NCBI GenBank assembly: GCA_963724695.1
Contig: CAVRVW010000003.1
Coordinates: forward strand, 682,001-746,000
DNA from: CAVQFD01 sp963724695
GTDB lineage: Bacteria; Acidobacteriota; Vicinamibacteria; Vicinamibacterales; CAVVIG01
Direction of reading: 5' to 3'
DNA length: 64,000 nt
The notes beneath the pieces were generated by a model. The model had not been told where the DNA came from. It saw only the letters and a list, made by a program, of their open reading frames with translations, and did not search any database. Below, piece after piece: positions 10,741 through 19,452 of this stretch (position 1 is its first letter; every line of letters begins with the position of its first letter). The position numbers and the translations under genes were made by a program.

Positions 10741-11653
10741 CTAGAGGATCTTCATGCCGAGCGCCGACAGCGCGAGCTCGGTGCCGAGCTGCGCCGTCGC
10801 GTTGCGCACGTCGAGCGTCGGGTTCACTTCGACGAGGTCGAGCGAGGTCAGCTGGCCCGAGTCGGCGACGATCTCCATCACCATGTGCGCCTCGCGGTAG
10901 TCGAGCCCGCCCTTGACCGGCGTGCCGACGCCGGGCGCGATCGACGGATCGCAGACGTCCATGTCGAACGAGACGTGGATGCCGGCCGTGCCGTCTCCGG
11001 CGATGGCCACCGCCTGCTCGATGACCGCCGCGATGCCCTGACGGTCGATGTCCTTCATCGTGAAGACGTGGACCTTCGAATCACGCACCAGCTGCTTCTC
11101 GCGCTCGTCGAGGTTGCGGACGCCGATGAGCACCGTGCGGGCCGGCACGCACCTTCGGGCCGAAGCCGCCAAGGCCGGACAGCTCGCCGGCTCGTTGCCG
11201 AGCAGCGCCGCGAGCGGCATGCCGTGCACGTTGCCGCTCGTCGATGTCGTCGGCGTGTTCATGTCGCCGTGCGCATCGATCCACAGACAGGCCGATCGGA
11301 CGCTTCTGGCTCTTCCTCGCCCACGCCGACGCCGCCGCCACCGACCCGGCGCCGAGGCTGTGGTCGCCGCCGAGGACGATCGGCAGTGCCCCGGCGTCGA
11401 GCGACGCGAGCGCGGTCAGGTACAGCTTCTCGCAGACCTTGGCGATCTCGCGGACGTACTTCTTCCGGTCGTCGCGCGGCTGCTTGGTCTCGGCGATCGG
11501 CGCCGGCAGGTCGCCCTTGTCGCTCACGGGGCAGCCGAGCGCGGCCAGCCGTTCGCCGAGGCCGGCGATACGAAACGCGGACGGCCCCATGTCCACGCCA
11601 CGGCGCCCGGCGCCGAGATCGAGCGGCACGCCGATGAGATGCACGCTTCGCAT
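10741..11653 (-). CDS. rocF: Arginase family hydrolase (frameshifted)
   Basis: A ureohydrolase of about 303 residues, most like arginase, which hydrolyses L-arginine to ornithine and urea with a binuclear manganese centre. Metal-binding motifs are GGDHS (His near residue 98), the DAHGDMNTP block (split by shifts near 11262-11290) and SFDMDVCDPSIAPGVGTP with the DxD pair. The N-terminal VHLIGVPLDLGAGRRGVDMGPSA is typical of arginase rather than agmatinase. Another shift lies near 11155. It is the last gene of a minus-strand series after hemE, hemG and the O-methyltransferase, 12 bases from the latter, so it may share their transcript. Confidence 0.85.
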
Positions 11654-11665
11654 GGTCGTGTCCTG

Positions 11666-12329
11666 CTATCGCAGCTTGAGCGAGACCGACATGCCTTCGC
11701 CGGAGGGCGACACGATGGTCGTCAGCACCGCCGGATTGGCGTGAATGGCGTCGAGGAAGTCGCCCATCTCGCTGCGTTTGTTGACGACGTTGTGGCCGAG
11801 AAAGAGGCCCCGCGATGCGAGGCGGGGCAGCACCAGGTCGAAGAACTGCTTGTAGTCGCGCTTCCACGCGTCGAGGAACACGAAGTCGAACGTGCCCGGC
11901 AGCTTCGGAATCTCCTGGAAGGCGTCTCCCGGCACGACCGTGACGATGTCGGCGAGGCCGGCGCGCCGGATGTTATCGGCCAGCTGCCTGGCCCGCGCCG
12001 CGTCGTACTCGATGGTCGTCAGCCGTCCGCCGGTCTCGCGCAGGCCGAGGCCCATCCAGATGGCGCTGTAGCCGCTCGCGCCGCCGATCTCGAGCGCCCG
12101 CTGCGCGCGGCTGGTCACGGTCATCAGGCGCAGAAACCGCCCGTCCTCTTCGGAGACCGCGAGCTGTTCCTTGTCGGCCGCCTTGATCTGCTGCAGCAGC
12201 CTCTGGATGTCCGGCGGCACGCTGCTCGAGGGCTGAGCGCGAACGGGTGAGATCGCGGCCACGGCGGCCAACAACCGATCCACTCAGGATCGTCAGGACC
12301 GGACGGGCGAGGCTACGAGTCGGACGCAT
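11666..12329 (-). CDS. SAM-dependent O-methyltransferase with signal peptide
   Basis: A class I methyltransferase of about 220 residues of the catechol/caffeoyl-CoA O-methyltransferase group. Motif I is ALEIGGASGYSAIWMG, the acidic end of beta-2 is TIEYD, and the metal/active-site region is FVFLDAWKRDY. Before the fold lies a stretch that reads as a Sec signal peptide (LLAAVAAISPVRAQ). The start at 12329 (MRPTRSLARPVLTIL) needs one shift near 12287; without it a GTG at 12283 could serve. If correct, the 5' end overlaps hemG by 37 bases. A secreted O-methyltransferase is unusual but occurs in this family. The substrate is unknown. Confidence 0.75.
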
Positions 12330-13700
12330 TCGACGACCTTTCTGGCTGTGGCTCGGCCGTCGGCCACGCAGTCGGGAATGCCGACGCCGCGGAAGCCGCT
12401 GCCGGTGAGGAACAGGCCCGGATGGGCGGCGAGCACACGGTCGATCTGCTCGATCCTCGCCAGATGACCGACCTCGTGCTGGGCGTTCTCCCGCTCCCAG
12501 CGGTAGACGCGGGTGAAGAGCGGCTCGCCGGAGATGCCGAGCAGCGGCCGGAGCGCGCCGAGCGTCATGGCCACGAGCTCGTCGTCCGATCGCTCCAGCG
12601 CACGCGGATCGCGCGCGCCGCCCACGAAGGCGCGCATCAGCACGTGGCCGGCGGGCGCCCGGTGCGCCCACTTCGACGAGAGCCACGATGCCGCCAGGAG
12701 CCCGTTCCTCGACGCGCGGCACGACGAACCCCGAGCCGTTGAGCGGATGCGCCACGGCGCTTCGCGGTGAACGCCAGGGCCACCGTCGCCGTCGACGCGT
12801 ACGGGATGTCGTCGCAGAGCGAGCGAAAGCCGGGCGTCGGCCTCGCGCAGGAGCGCTGCGGTCACGTAGGCGGGCGTCGACACGACGGCCGCCGCCGCTT
12901 CGAGCATCTCTCCGGCGGCGAGCTCGATGCGGACAGCCGCCAGCCGCGGGCAGGATCCGCGCAGCCGGGCGCGTTCAGACGAATGGACCCGGCCGGCAGC
13001 GCGCGTTCGAGCGCGGCGACCAGCTCGCTCAGTCCGCCTGGCAGCGATCGGAACGCACCGTCCTTCGACGTCAGGTCGTCGCTCGCGGCTGAACGCGCGG
13101 AGCAGGCTGCCGTGCGCCCGCTCGGCCTCGGCCAGGCGCGGGAACAGCGCGCGGAGCGAGAGCGATCGACGTCGCCCGCGTGGATGCCCGCCAGCAGCGG
13201 CTCGGCGAGGTAGGTCGTCGCCTCCGCTCCGAAGCGCCGCGTCATGAACGCGCCGATCGACTCGTCGGCGTCGTCGCGCCGCGCGGGGACGACCAAGCTC
13301 CGCGGCCATGCGCAGCTTGCCGGCCCACGAAAAGAGCCGCGTGCCGACAAACGGCCCGACGCGCGTCGGGATGCCGAGGACCGAGGCGGCCGGCAGGGGA
13401 TGCAGCCGGCCGCCGCGCTGAATGAAGGCGAGCCGCGGGGGCGTGGTCGGGATCAGCCGATCGCCGAGCCCGAGCTCCTCGCAGAGCTCGATGCCGTCCG
13501 GCTTCTGCACGAGCAGCGAGTCGGGGCCGGCGTCGATCGTGAAGCCGTCGACCTGCTCGCTGAGGATCACGCCGCCGGCGCGCGGCGCCGCTCTCGAGGA
13601 GCACGAACGGGACGCTGCTGCCGGTGCGAGCTCGTACGCCGCGGCGAGCCCGGCGATGCCGCCGCCGACGATGACGCACCGGCATCAGTGCACGGGGCAT
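12293..13700 (-). CDS. hemG: Protoporphyrinogen/coproporphyrinogen oxidase (frameshifted)
   Basis: An FAD-dependent oxidase of about 468 residues of the HemY type, which oxidises protoporphyrinogen IX or coproporphyrinogen III in haem synthesis. The N-terminal FAD site VIVGGGIAGLAAAYEL appears after correcting one base near 13675. Further family blocks are DAGPDSLLVQKPDG, LAEPLLAGIHAGD, YRWERENAQHEVGHL and the C-terminal GSGFRGVGIPDCVADG. At least five shifts cut the gene (near 13675, 13590, 13300, 12880 and 12750). The hemE stop and this ATG overlap as TGATG, so translation is coupled. Without a tree I cannot tell the protoporphyrin route from the coproporphyrin route. Confidence 0.85.
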
Positions 13701-14772
13701 CACGGTTCTGGCGCGTCCGACTGACTGACCGTCAGCCGGATCTGCCGGTGGACGTGACTGCGCGAGCGCCTGCACGTGCTCGACCGGCGTGGACGGCAGG
13801 ATGCCGTGGCCGAGGTTGAAGATGTGGCCCGGGCGGCCCGCCGCGCGGTCGAGGACATCGTCGGCCGCGGCGAGGACGCGGTCGAGCGGACCGAGCAGGA
13901 GCGTCGGGATCGAGGTTGCCCTGAATGGCGCGGTCGACGCCGATCCGTCTCCCAGGCCTCGTCGAGCGGCGTGCGCCAGTCGGCGCCGATGACGTCGCCG
14001 CCCGCGTCGCGCAAGTCCGCCGAGGATCGCGCCGGTGCCGACGCCGAAGTGAATCGTCGGCACGCCCGTGGTCGACGAGCGCCTCGAAGATCCGCCGCGT
14101 GTGGGGCAGGACGAACTCGCGGTAGTCGCGCGCGTTCAGCGCGCCGACCCACGAGTCGAAGACCTGGACCGCGTCGACGCCCGCCTCGATCTGCGCGACC
14201 AGGTAGTCGGCGGACGACGTCGGCCAGCAGCGCGCAGAGCCGATGCCACGCGTCGGGCGCGCCGTACATCAGCGCCTTGGTCTTCGCGAAGTTGTTCGAG
14301 TGGCCGCCTTCGATCGCGTACGACGCGAGCGTGAACGGCGCGCCGGCGAAGCCGATGAGCGGCACGCGGCCGCCGAGCTCGCGCTGGACCTGCCGAATGG
14401 CCTGGAGCACGTGGGCCAGCGCCTCGCGCGGCTCGAAGCGGCGCAGCCGGGCGATGTCGTCGGCCGACTGAATCGGATTCTCGATCGCCGGCCCTTCGCC
14501 GCGGACGAAGTCGAAGCGGATGCCCATCGGCTCGAGCGGCAGCAGCAGATCCGAGAAGAGGATCGCCGCGTCGACCTCGATGCGCCGGACGGGCTGCAGC
14601 GTGACCTCGGTCGCGAGATCGGGCGTGCGGCAGAGCTCGAGCAGCGAATAGCGCTCGCGCAGCGCGCGGTACTCGCTCATGTAGCGGCCGGCCTGGCGCA
14701 TGAACCAGACCGGCGTGGCGTCGACCGGCTCGCGGCGGCAGGCTTGAGGAATCGGGAGCCGGGGTCGGTCAG
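13700..14772 (-). CDS. hemE: Uroporphyrinogen decarboxylase (frameshifted)
   Basis: Removes four carboxyl groups from uroporphyrinogen III to give coproporphyrinogen III. The protein is about 357 residues, the usual length. Signature blocks are PVWFMRQAGRYMSEYR at the N-terminus, FSDLLLPLEPMG, GFAGAPFTLASYAIEGG and FNLGHGI near the end. A missing G in AAGCC near 14740 hides the N-terminal FLKACRREPVDATP, and more shifts fall between 13760 and 14230. With the frame restored, no ATG/GTG/TTG precedes this region; the best start is a CTG at 14772 that overlaps the upstream response regulator stop as CTGA. Downstream coupling to hemG is by TGATG. Confidence 0.88.
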
Positions 14773-15179
14773 TGCGTCACCTTGAGCAGCATGTCGGGCG
14801 AGGCCGACGAGATCTTCGAGCCAGAGCGGCTTGAACTTGAGCTCGGCGCCCAAGCTCGCGCAGCTCGGCCGAGACCCGGTCGTCGAGGAAGTAGTCGCCG
14901 GTGACGATCGCGACGGGCACGGTACGCGTGGCTGTCGTCGGACCGCGAAGCCGCCGCAGGAAGCCGAGGCCGTCGACCAGCGGCATCCGCAGGTCGAGGA
15001 TGATGGCGTCCGGGCGGTTCACCTGCGGCTTCCCGGAGCCCGATTTCCGCGTTCATCGCCGTCCGAACGACGTACCCCTCGAGCCGCAGCATCCGCGCGA
15101 AGGTCTGCGTCACACCCTCGTCGTCGTCGACGATGAGGATGTTCGAACGCCCGTCGCCTCTGGCGCTGGCAACCGACAC
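14769..15179 (-). CDS. Response regulator receiver protein (frameshifted)
   Basis: A stand-alone CheY-like receiver of about 136 residues. Key features are NILIVDDDEGVTQTFARML (acidic triad), AIILDLRMPLVDGLGFL with the phospho-accepting Asp, and VAIVTGDYFLDD with the Thr switch. The usual KP Lys region is near ELKFKPLWLEDL once a shift near 14845 is corrected; another shift lies near 15025. The GTG at 15179 is chosen because the receiver fold begins 14 residues later and an extended -10 element sits just upstream. It heads the hemE-hemG-O-methyltransferase-rocF series. No output domain and no kinase are seen. Confidence 0.75.
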   Translation of the reverse strand: MSVASARGDGRSNILIVDDDEGVTQTFARMLRLEGYVVRTAMNAEIGLREAAGEPPGRHHPRPADAAGRRPRLPAAASRSDDSHAYRARRDRHRRLLPRRPGLGRAARAWAPSSSSSRSGSKISSASPDMLLKVTH

Positions 15180-15186
15180 GCGAGTT

Positions 15187-15195
15187 ATTGTAACA
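15187..15195 (-). promoter_or_regulatory. Extended -10 for the response regulator-hem operon
   Basis: The minus strand reads TGTTACAAT: an extended -10 (TGn) plus a five-of-six -10 hexamer. The predicted start of transcription falls within a base or two of the GTG at 15179, which would make the message nearly leaderless. No convincing -35 is visible. Confidence 0.35.
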
Positions 15196-15293
15196 GACCT
15201 GTTGAAACGACCCTGCGTGAGCCGGACACGAGCCATGTTACACTTAGGGGTTTTTGATGCGCCCGCAATATCCAATCGCTTGGAGGCGTCTCG

Positions 15294-15938
15294 GTGAGCC
15301 CGATTCTGGTGCGGCCGGTCCGCGAACAGCTCGAGCACGACCGCATCATTCGGCTGCTTCAGGCGAAGACCCGGCGCAAGTACGACGCCGGGCATGAATC
15401 CCGGCACCGAGCAGAACGCCGCCGTCGGAACGGGGCCAACCGCGGTCTATCCCGACCTGGTGCTGCTTTCGCCCGGAGCGCGGCCGGCAGCCTCCAGGCC
15501 ATCGTCGAAGTCGAGACCGGCGAGTCGGTCAACCACCTCGAGGCGCTGGCGCAGTGGGCGCACTTCTCCAAGCTGCGCGCGGCGTTCCACCTGTACGTCC
15601 CTTCGGAGATGGTCGACGTCGCGCGCCGGCTGTGCGAGGACAACCAGATTCACGTCAACGAGATCTGGAGCTATCACACCGTCGGCGACGAGGTCCGGTT
15701 CACGCTCGTGCACCGCAGCCGCGACGCGTCCGCTCCGGCCCGCGCTGCGTCCAGTTCGCCAGCCGCGAGTGCGCGCAAGAAGAGCGCGGCGAAGAAGCCG
15801 GCCCTTAAGAAGCCGGCCGCAAAGAAGCTCGCCGGCAACGCCGGGCGGCCTGCGGCGTCGAAGGCCGGCGGCAAGCCGAAGCCCGCCGCGAAGTCGGTCC
15901 GGACCGCAAAGGGCGCGACGAGCGCGAAGCGAAAGTAA
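15294..15938 (+). CDS. PD-(D/E)XK-like nuclease fold protein with histone H1-like tail
   Basis: A 214-residue protein with two parts. The first 145 residues look like a small restriction-endonuclease-type fold. Helices (VREQLEHDRIIRLLQ) precede a strand with PDLVLL, and a second strand IVEVETGE follows about 15 residues later, the spacing of a PD...ExE/K active site. SWIM-like features are absent. The frame is off between about 15390 and 15480, with compensating shifts that hide the PDLVLL strand. The last 65 residues are nearly all Lys, Ala, Pro, Ser and Gly (KKSAAKKPALKKPAAKK and similar), as in histone H1-like tails, and should bind DNA or RNA. GTG is chosen because GGAGG lies at 15282-15286. 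Function is unknown; the nuclease reading is inference. Confidence 0.55.
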   Translation: MSPILVRPVREQLEHDRIIRLLQAKTRRKYDAGHESRHRAERRRRNGANRGLSRPGAAFARSAAGSLQAIVEVETGESVNHLEALAQWAHFSKLRAAFHLYVPSEMVDVARRLCEDNQIHVNEIWSYHTVGDEVRFTLVHRSRDASAPARAASSSPAASARKKSAAKKPALKKPAAKKLAGNAGRPAASKAGGKPKPAAKSVRTAKGATSAKRK

Positions 15939-15950
15939 CGAAGGCGAGAC

Positions 15951-16610
15951 GTGCCGTTCGTCCGGTTCTCGCGCGACAAGCGCGGCTACGAACACATCTA
16001 CCTGGTCCACACGTCGCAACGCCGCGGTCGCCGCCGCGGCACCCGGGTCCTGTACTGGTTTCGCACGCCGCCCGGCGTCAAGGTCGGCCGCGAGCCGTTC
16101 GACGCCGAACTGCGCCGCACCCTCGAGGCGCAGAATCCCGGCGTCGCGTTCGACTGGGATCGGTTGTCGAACACCCCGATCCCGCCGCCAGAGTCGAGCA
16201 CTGGCGCGAGCGTCGTCGCGCCGAGCGGGCCGCCAAGCAGGCGCGCAAGGCTGAAGAGCTCGAGGACGCGCCGCCGAGTCCGCCGAGCCTGAGGTCGAGA
16301 CCGGACCCGAGGAGCCCGCGCTCCAACCCGCCGGGCAGACCGAACCGCCTGCCGGAGAGGACGACGGTCGAAGCGCGCGGCCCGATCGCGACCGCTCCTG
16401 GCATCCGCCAGCCCGCAGGCGGCGGACCCGCCGGCGCCAGACGGCGCTGGCGCCGGGTCGGTCCGGCAAGCGCCGTCGCCGGCGTCGAGGCGGGCGACGG
16501 CCGGGAGGCGGGCGGGGGAGCTCAGCCCGCCGCGGCGGCGCCGCGGCCGCCGCCGAGATCCCTCCGGGCGTCACAGATCCTGGAGACGGGCCGGCGAGGA
16601 CGTGGCATAA
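15951..16610 (+). CDS. Conserved hypothetical protein with Arg-rich C-terminus (frameshifted)
   Basis: Unrecognised beyond a conserved N-terminal block: MPFVRFSRDKRGYEHIYLVH, then TRVLYWFRTPPGVKVGREPFD and a WDR-containing helix, about 80 residues in all. After a shift near 16195 it continues as EHWRERRRAERAAKQARKAEEL, then an acidic-proline stretch and a very Arg-rich end (RRRRQTALAP, KRRRRRRGGRR), again across frames. The end is uncertain; a TAA at 16608-16610 is plausible. It starts 12 bases after the preceding nuclease-like gene, and both have basic, disordered tails, which suggests a nucleic-acid role for the pair. This is inference. Confidence 0.5.
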
Positions 16611-16621
16611 TCTGGAGCGCC

Positions 16622-17944
16622 ATGACTCCTGAAATTCAACGGGTTCTGGTCGGCCGCCGTCTGGGTGTCGCTGGTGGGTGCGCTCACGGCCCAGGCTCCC
16701 TCGCAACCCGCTGCACCCGCGCAGGAGTCGCCGACCTTCCGCGTGCAGATCGACGCGGTCACGATGGACGTCATCGTCAAGGACGACGCAGGGCCGGTTC
16801 ATCCCGGACCTGAAGAAGGACGAGTTCGAGATCTACGAGGACGGCGTCAAGCAGGACATCACGTCGATGACGATGAGCCACGGCGGCCGCGTCACGAACG
16901 TGCTCGAAGCGCCGCCGCCGCCGCCGCCGGAAGGCATCATTCTGCCGCCCGTGCGCCGCGTCAACGACACGTCCGGCCGCATCTTCCTGTTCTTCGTCGA
17001 CGACCTCCACCTGCAGTTCCAGAACGTCGGGCCGCGTGCGCGAGCTGTTCAAGAAGATCTCCAAGCAGCTCGTTCACGAAGGCGACCTGTTCGGCATCGT
17101 CTCGAGCGGCCCGTCGTCGATCGCCATCGACATGACCTACGACCGGAAGCGCCTCGACGAGGCGATCAACAAGATCGCGGGCAGACGGCCTGAAGCCGAG
17201 CGAGATCATCCAGACGGCGACGCGGCTCCGAAGGCCCGACCGAACTGCGGCATCAGCGCGCACGTCGCGTTCTCGACGATGCACGAGGCGCTGGAGAACC
17301 TCGAGAAGGTGCACAACCGCCGCAAGGCGCTCGTGTGGGTCAGCGAAGGGCTACGACTTCAATCCGTTCCAGGAGTCGCGCCTCGGCCTGCGCGACTCGT
17401 CTCGCCGTTCCTGCAGAACCAGTCGAACGTCATGCTCAACAACACGCACGAACGACGACGGGTCGACGAGCCGGACACATCGACCCGATGATCGACGCAG
17501 CAGCAGCAGTCCGAGACGTTCAGCGACGCGGATCTCGCGCGCGAGCTCGGCGAGATCACGCGCGCGGCCAACCGCGCCAACACGACGATCTACACGATCG
17601 ATCCGCGCGGGCTGGTCGCCGGCATCCGACATCGACGAGCAGGTCGATCCGCACGGAGTGGGCGGCCTACGTGCGCAAGTCGCAGGACAGCATGCGCGTG
17701 CTGGCGGAAGAGACCGGCGGCATCGCGGTCGTCAACATGAACGACTTCGACAAGGCGCTGAAGCGGATCGACGCGCGAGCCAGCGACTACTACGTGCTCG
17801 GGTACTACTCGAGCAATCCCGATCCGCACGAAGCGCCGCCGCAAGGTCGAGGTGAAGGTGACGCGGCGCGAAGCGGATGTGTTCTCGCGCACCGAGTACG
17901 TCCTCCGTCCGCTCACGCGTCCGGTGGCCGCGAGCAAGCCCTAA
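16622..17944 (+). CDS. VWFA-related acidobacterial secreted protein (frameshifted)
   Basis: A protein of about 440 residues of the VWFA-related family found mainly in Acidobacteriota. A signal peptide (VSLVGALTAQAPSQ) is followed by a beta-rich N-terminal segment (TFRVQIDAVTMDVIVKD, LKKDEFEIYEDGVKQDI). The von Willebrand A domain starts at RIFLFFVDDLHLQF, a variant of the DxSxS metal site with DD. The C-terminal part carries NMNDFDKALKRIDARASDYYVLGYYS, a family hallmark. At least eight single-base shifts between 16650 and 17850 break it, yet all family blocks occur in order. It converges with the DNA methyltransferase gene and the two overlap by four bases at their stops. It is probably a surface or periplasmic protein of unknown role. 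Confidence 0.8.
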
Positions 17945-18886
17945 CGGGCCTGCGCGGCCGTCTGCGGCTTGAGGGCCGCCTTCTTCATCCGCGCCGTTCC
18001 CCGCGCGGGCAGCGTGCGCGTCCGACGCCGCCGCCATCCGCTCCACCGCTTCCGTCAGGTAGGTCTCGTCGATATCCGCGCCGACGAAGTTCACGCCGAG
18101 CCGCGCGCAGGCGACGGCCGTGCTGCCGAGACCGGTGAACGGATCCATCACCGTTCGGATGCGCGACAGGCCGTGCAGCCGCAGGCACTGCTCGGGCAGC
18201 CGCGACGGGAAGGTCGCCGGGATGCGGGCGATCGCGGTCGCGCCGCTGAATCGTCTCGTACGGGATGAACCAGGTGTTGCCGCGGCAGCGGACGCCGTCG
18301 GCCGCGGCACGCCAGCGGGCGATGTTCGACTGATCCTGGTAGGGCACGCCGAGCGCCAGCCGGTCGAGACGGGTGCTCGCCCGCCGGGCGTGAAGTGGAA
18401 CACGAACTCGTGGCAGTCGTTCAGGTAACGGTCGCTGTTGATCGGCTTGTAGTGGCCGACCGCCAGATCGCGCGTCGAGGCCCGCGGCTGCGCCGGTCGA
18501 CGCCCGATCGATCGCGATCGACTTGACCCAGTGAATGATGTTCTGCAGCCGCAGGTGCGACCGCGCGGCCTGCGCGACGTCGAGCGCCGTCCAGGGGTCC
18601 GATGGCCGTGTGCCCGACGTTCAGGAACAGCGACCCGTCCGGGCTGAGCACCCGGGCGGCGGCGGCGATCCAGGCGTCGGTCCACTCCAGGTACTCCGAC
18701 TGGCGACAGGGTGTCCTGGTAGCTGTTGTACCGGATGCCCAGGTTGTAGGGCGGCGACGTCACGATGACGTCGACGCTCTGGCGGCGGCAGCTCCTTGAA
18801 CACCTCGCAGGCAGTCGCCCAGATAGAACCGGCTGCGTGCTCCGGGGCCCGGCGACGATGGCGTAGGGCTTCAGGAGGACGGACAT
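17941..18886 (-). CDS. Beta-class DNA methyltransferase (N6-adenine or N4-cytosine, frameshifted)
   Basis: A site-specific DNA methyltransferase of about 314 residues. Catalytic motif IV, TSPPYNLGIRYNSYQD, comes first, and the AdoMet-binding motif DPFTGLGSTAVACARLGVNF comes near the C-terminus. This IV-then-I order marks the beta class (pfam01555-type). The SPPY form occurs in both N4-cytosine and N6-adenine enzymes. The corrected N-terminus reads FYLGDCLEVFKELP, and about six shifts lie between 18240 and 18830. The C-terminal tail is basic (ARMKKAALKP). No cognate restriction gene sits beside it, so it may be a solitary regulatory methyltransferase, though the nuclease-like gene at 15294 is only 2.6 kb away. 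Confidence 0.8.
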
Positions 18887-19018
18887 GGTCAGCCCATCTT
18901 TCGGCTCGGGGATGGGCGTACGATAGCCGTACTGTGCAGTTTGCCGGGCTGAAGGCGCACAGGGCTGGGGGTCCGCGGCCACAGGAGCTGTGGCCGTGGG
19001 GTCAAAACGGGGCGAGGA

Positions 19019-19228
19019 TCAGGAGGCTTTCGTCGCGAAGACCAGAGCAGACGCCGACGCCAGCCGTTCGACCGCGACGGTGTGGTTCCGCCGGTGGCCG
19101 TGGCTGCCGCAGATCTTGCCCTTCTCCTCGACGTAGCTCACTTCGCGGCTCGTCGCGACCTCACGATAGCGGCCGACGACGCAGCCGCACGTGAGAGTGG
19201 TGAAGCCGAGAAGTCGAACGAGACTCAT
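19019..19228 (-). CDS. Small Cys/His protein
   Basis: A 69-residue protein, MSLVRLLGFTTLTCGCVVGR onward. It has Cys14, Cys16 and Cys40 followed by His43, His45 and His49 (CGSHGHRRNH), a spacing that could bind one zinc. A strong ribosome site (AGAGGA) lies just upstream of the ATG at 19228, which is why I prefer it to longer in-frame starts up to 19288. Similar small proteins seem to occur in related genomes, but this is from memory and unverified. Role unknown. Confidence 0.5.
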   Translation of the reverse strand: MSLVRLLGFTTLTCGCVVGRYREVATSREVSYVEEKGKICGSHGHRRNHTVAVERLASASALVFATKAS

Positions 19229-19452
19229 AGGTTCCTCTTGTGGCGCTACCGATGCTTCGTGGCTAGCAAACTCTGTACCGAATTGCACGGATCACTCGGG
19301 TTTCGCCTTGCGTCGGAATGCTGGGCATTCCCGCCGCGATGTCAGGCGACCTCCCGCGTTCCTCGTGCTGTTCGTCGTCGCATTGGATTCACACTTCGGC
19401 CCGTTGGATTCGTTCGACGGACTTCTGGCTACGCTCACCCGGATAATGGGTC

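Noticed and set aside
10692..11637. C-terminal extension of the DUF1835 frame through the arginase region
   Set aside because: The extension is antisense to arginase metal-binding motifs and the family normally ends at the WRW segment near 10670. The stop seems lost through an indel.
15447..16802. A 451-codon minus-strand frame
   Set aside because: It is antisense to the nuclease-like and Arg-rich genes and has no motif of its own; the GC-rich basic tails create long stop-free stretches on both strands.
19229..19452. A gene or RNA in the 224-base gap before pabB-pabC
   Set aside because: There is no open frame with a ribosome site, no family resemblance, no hairpin with T-tract and no riboswitch core that I can recognise.
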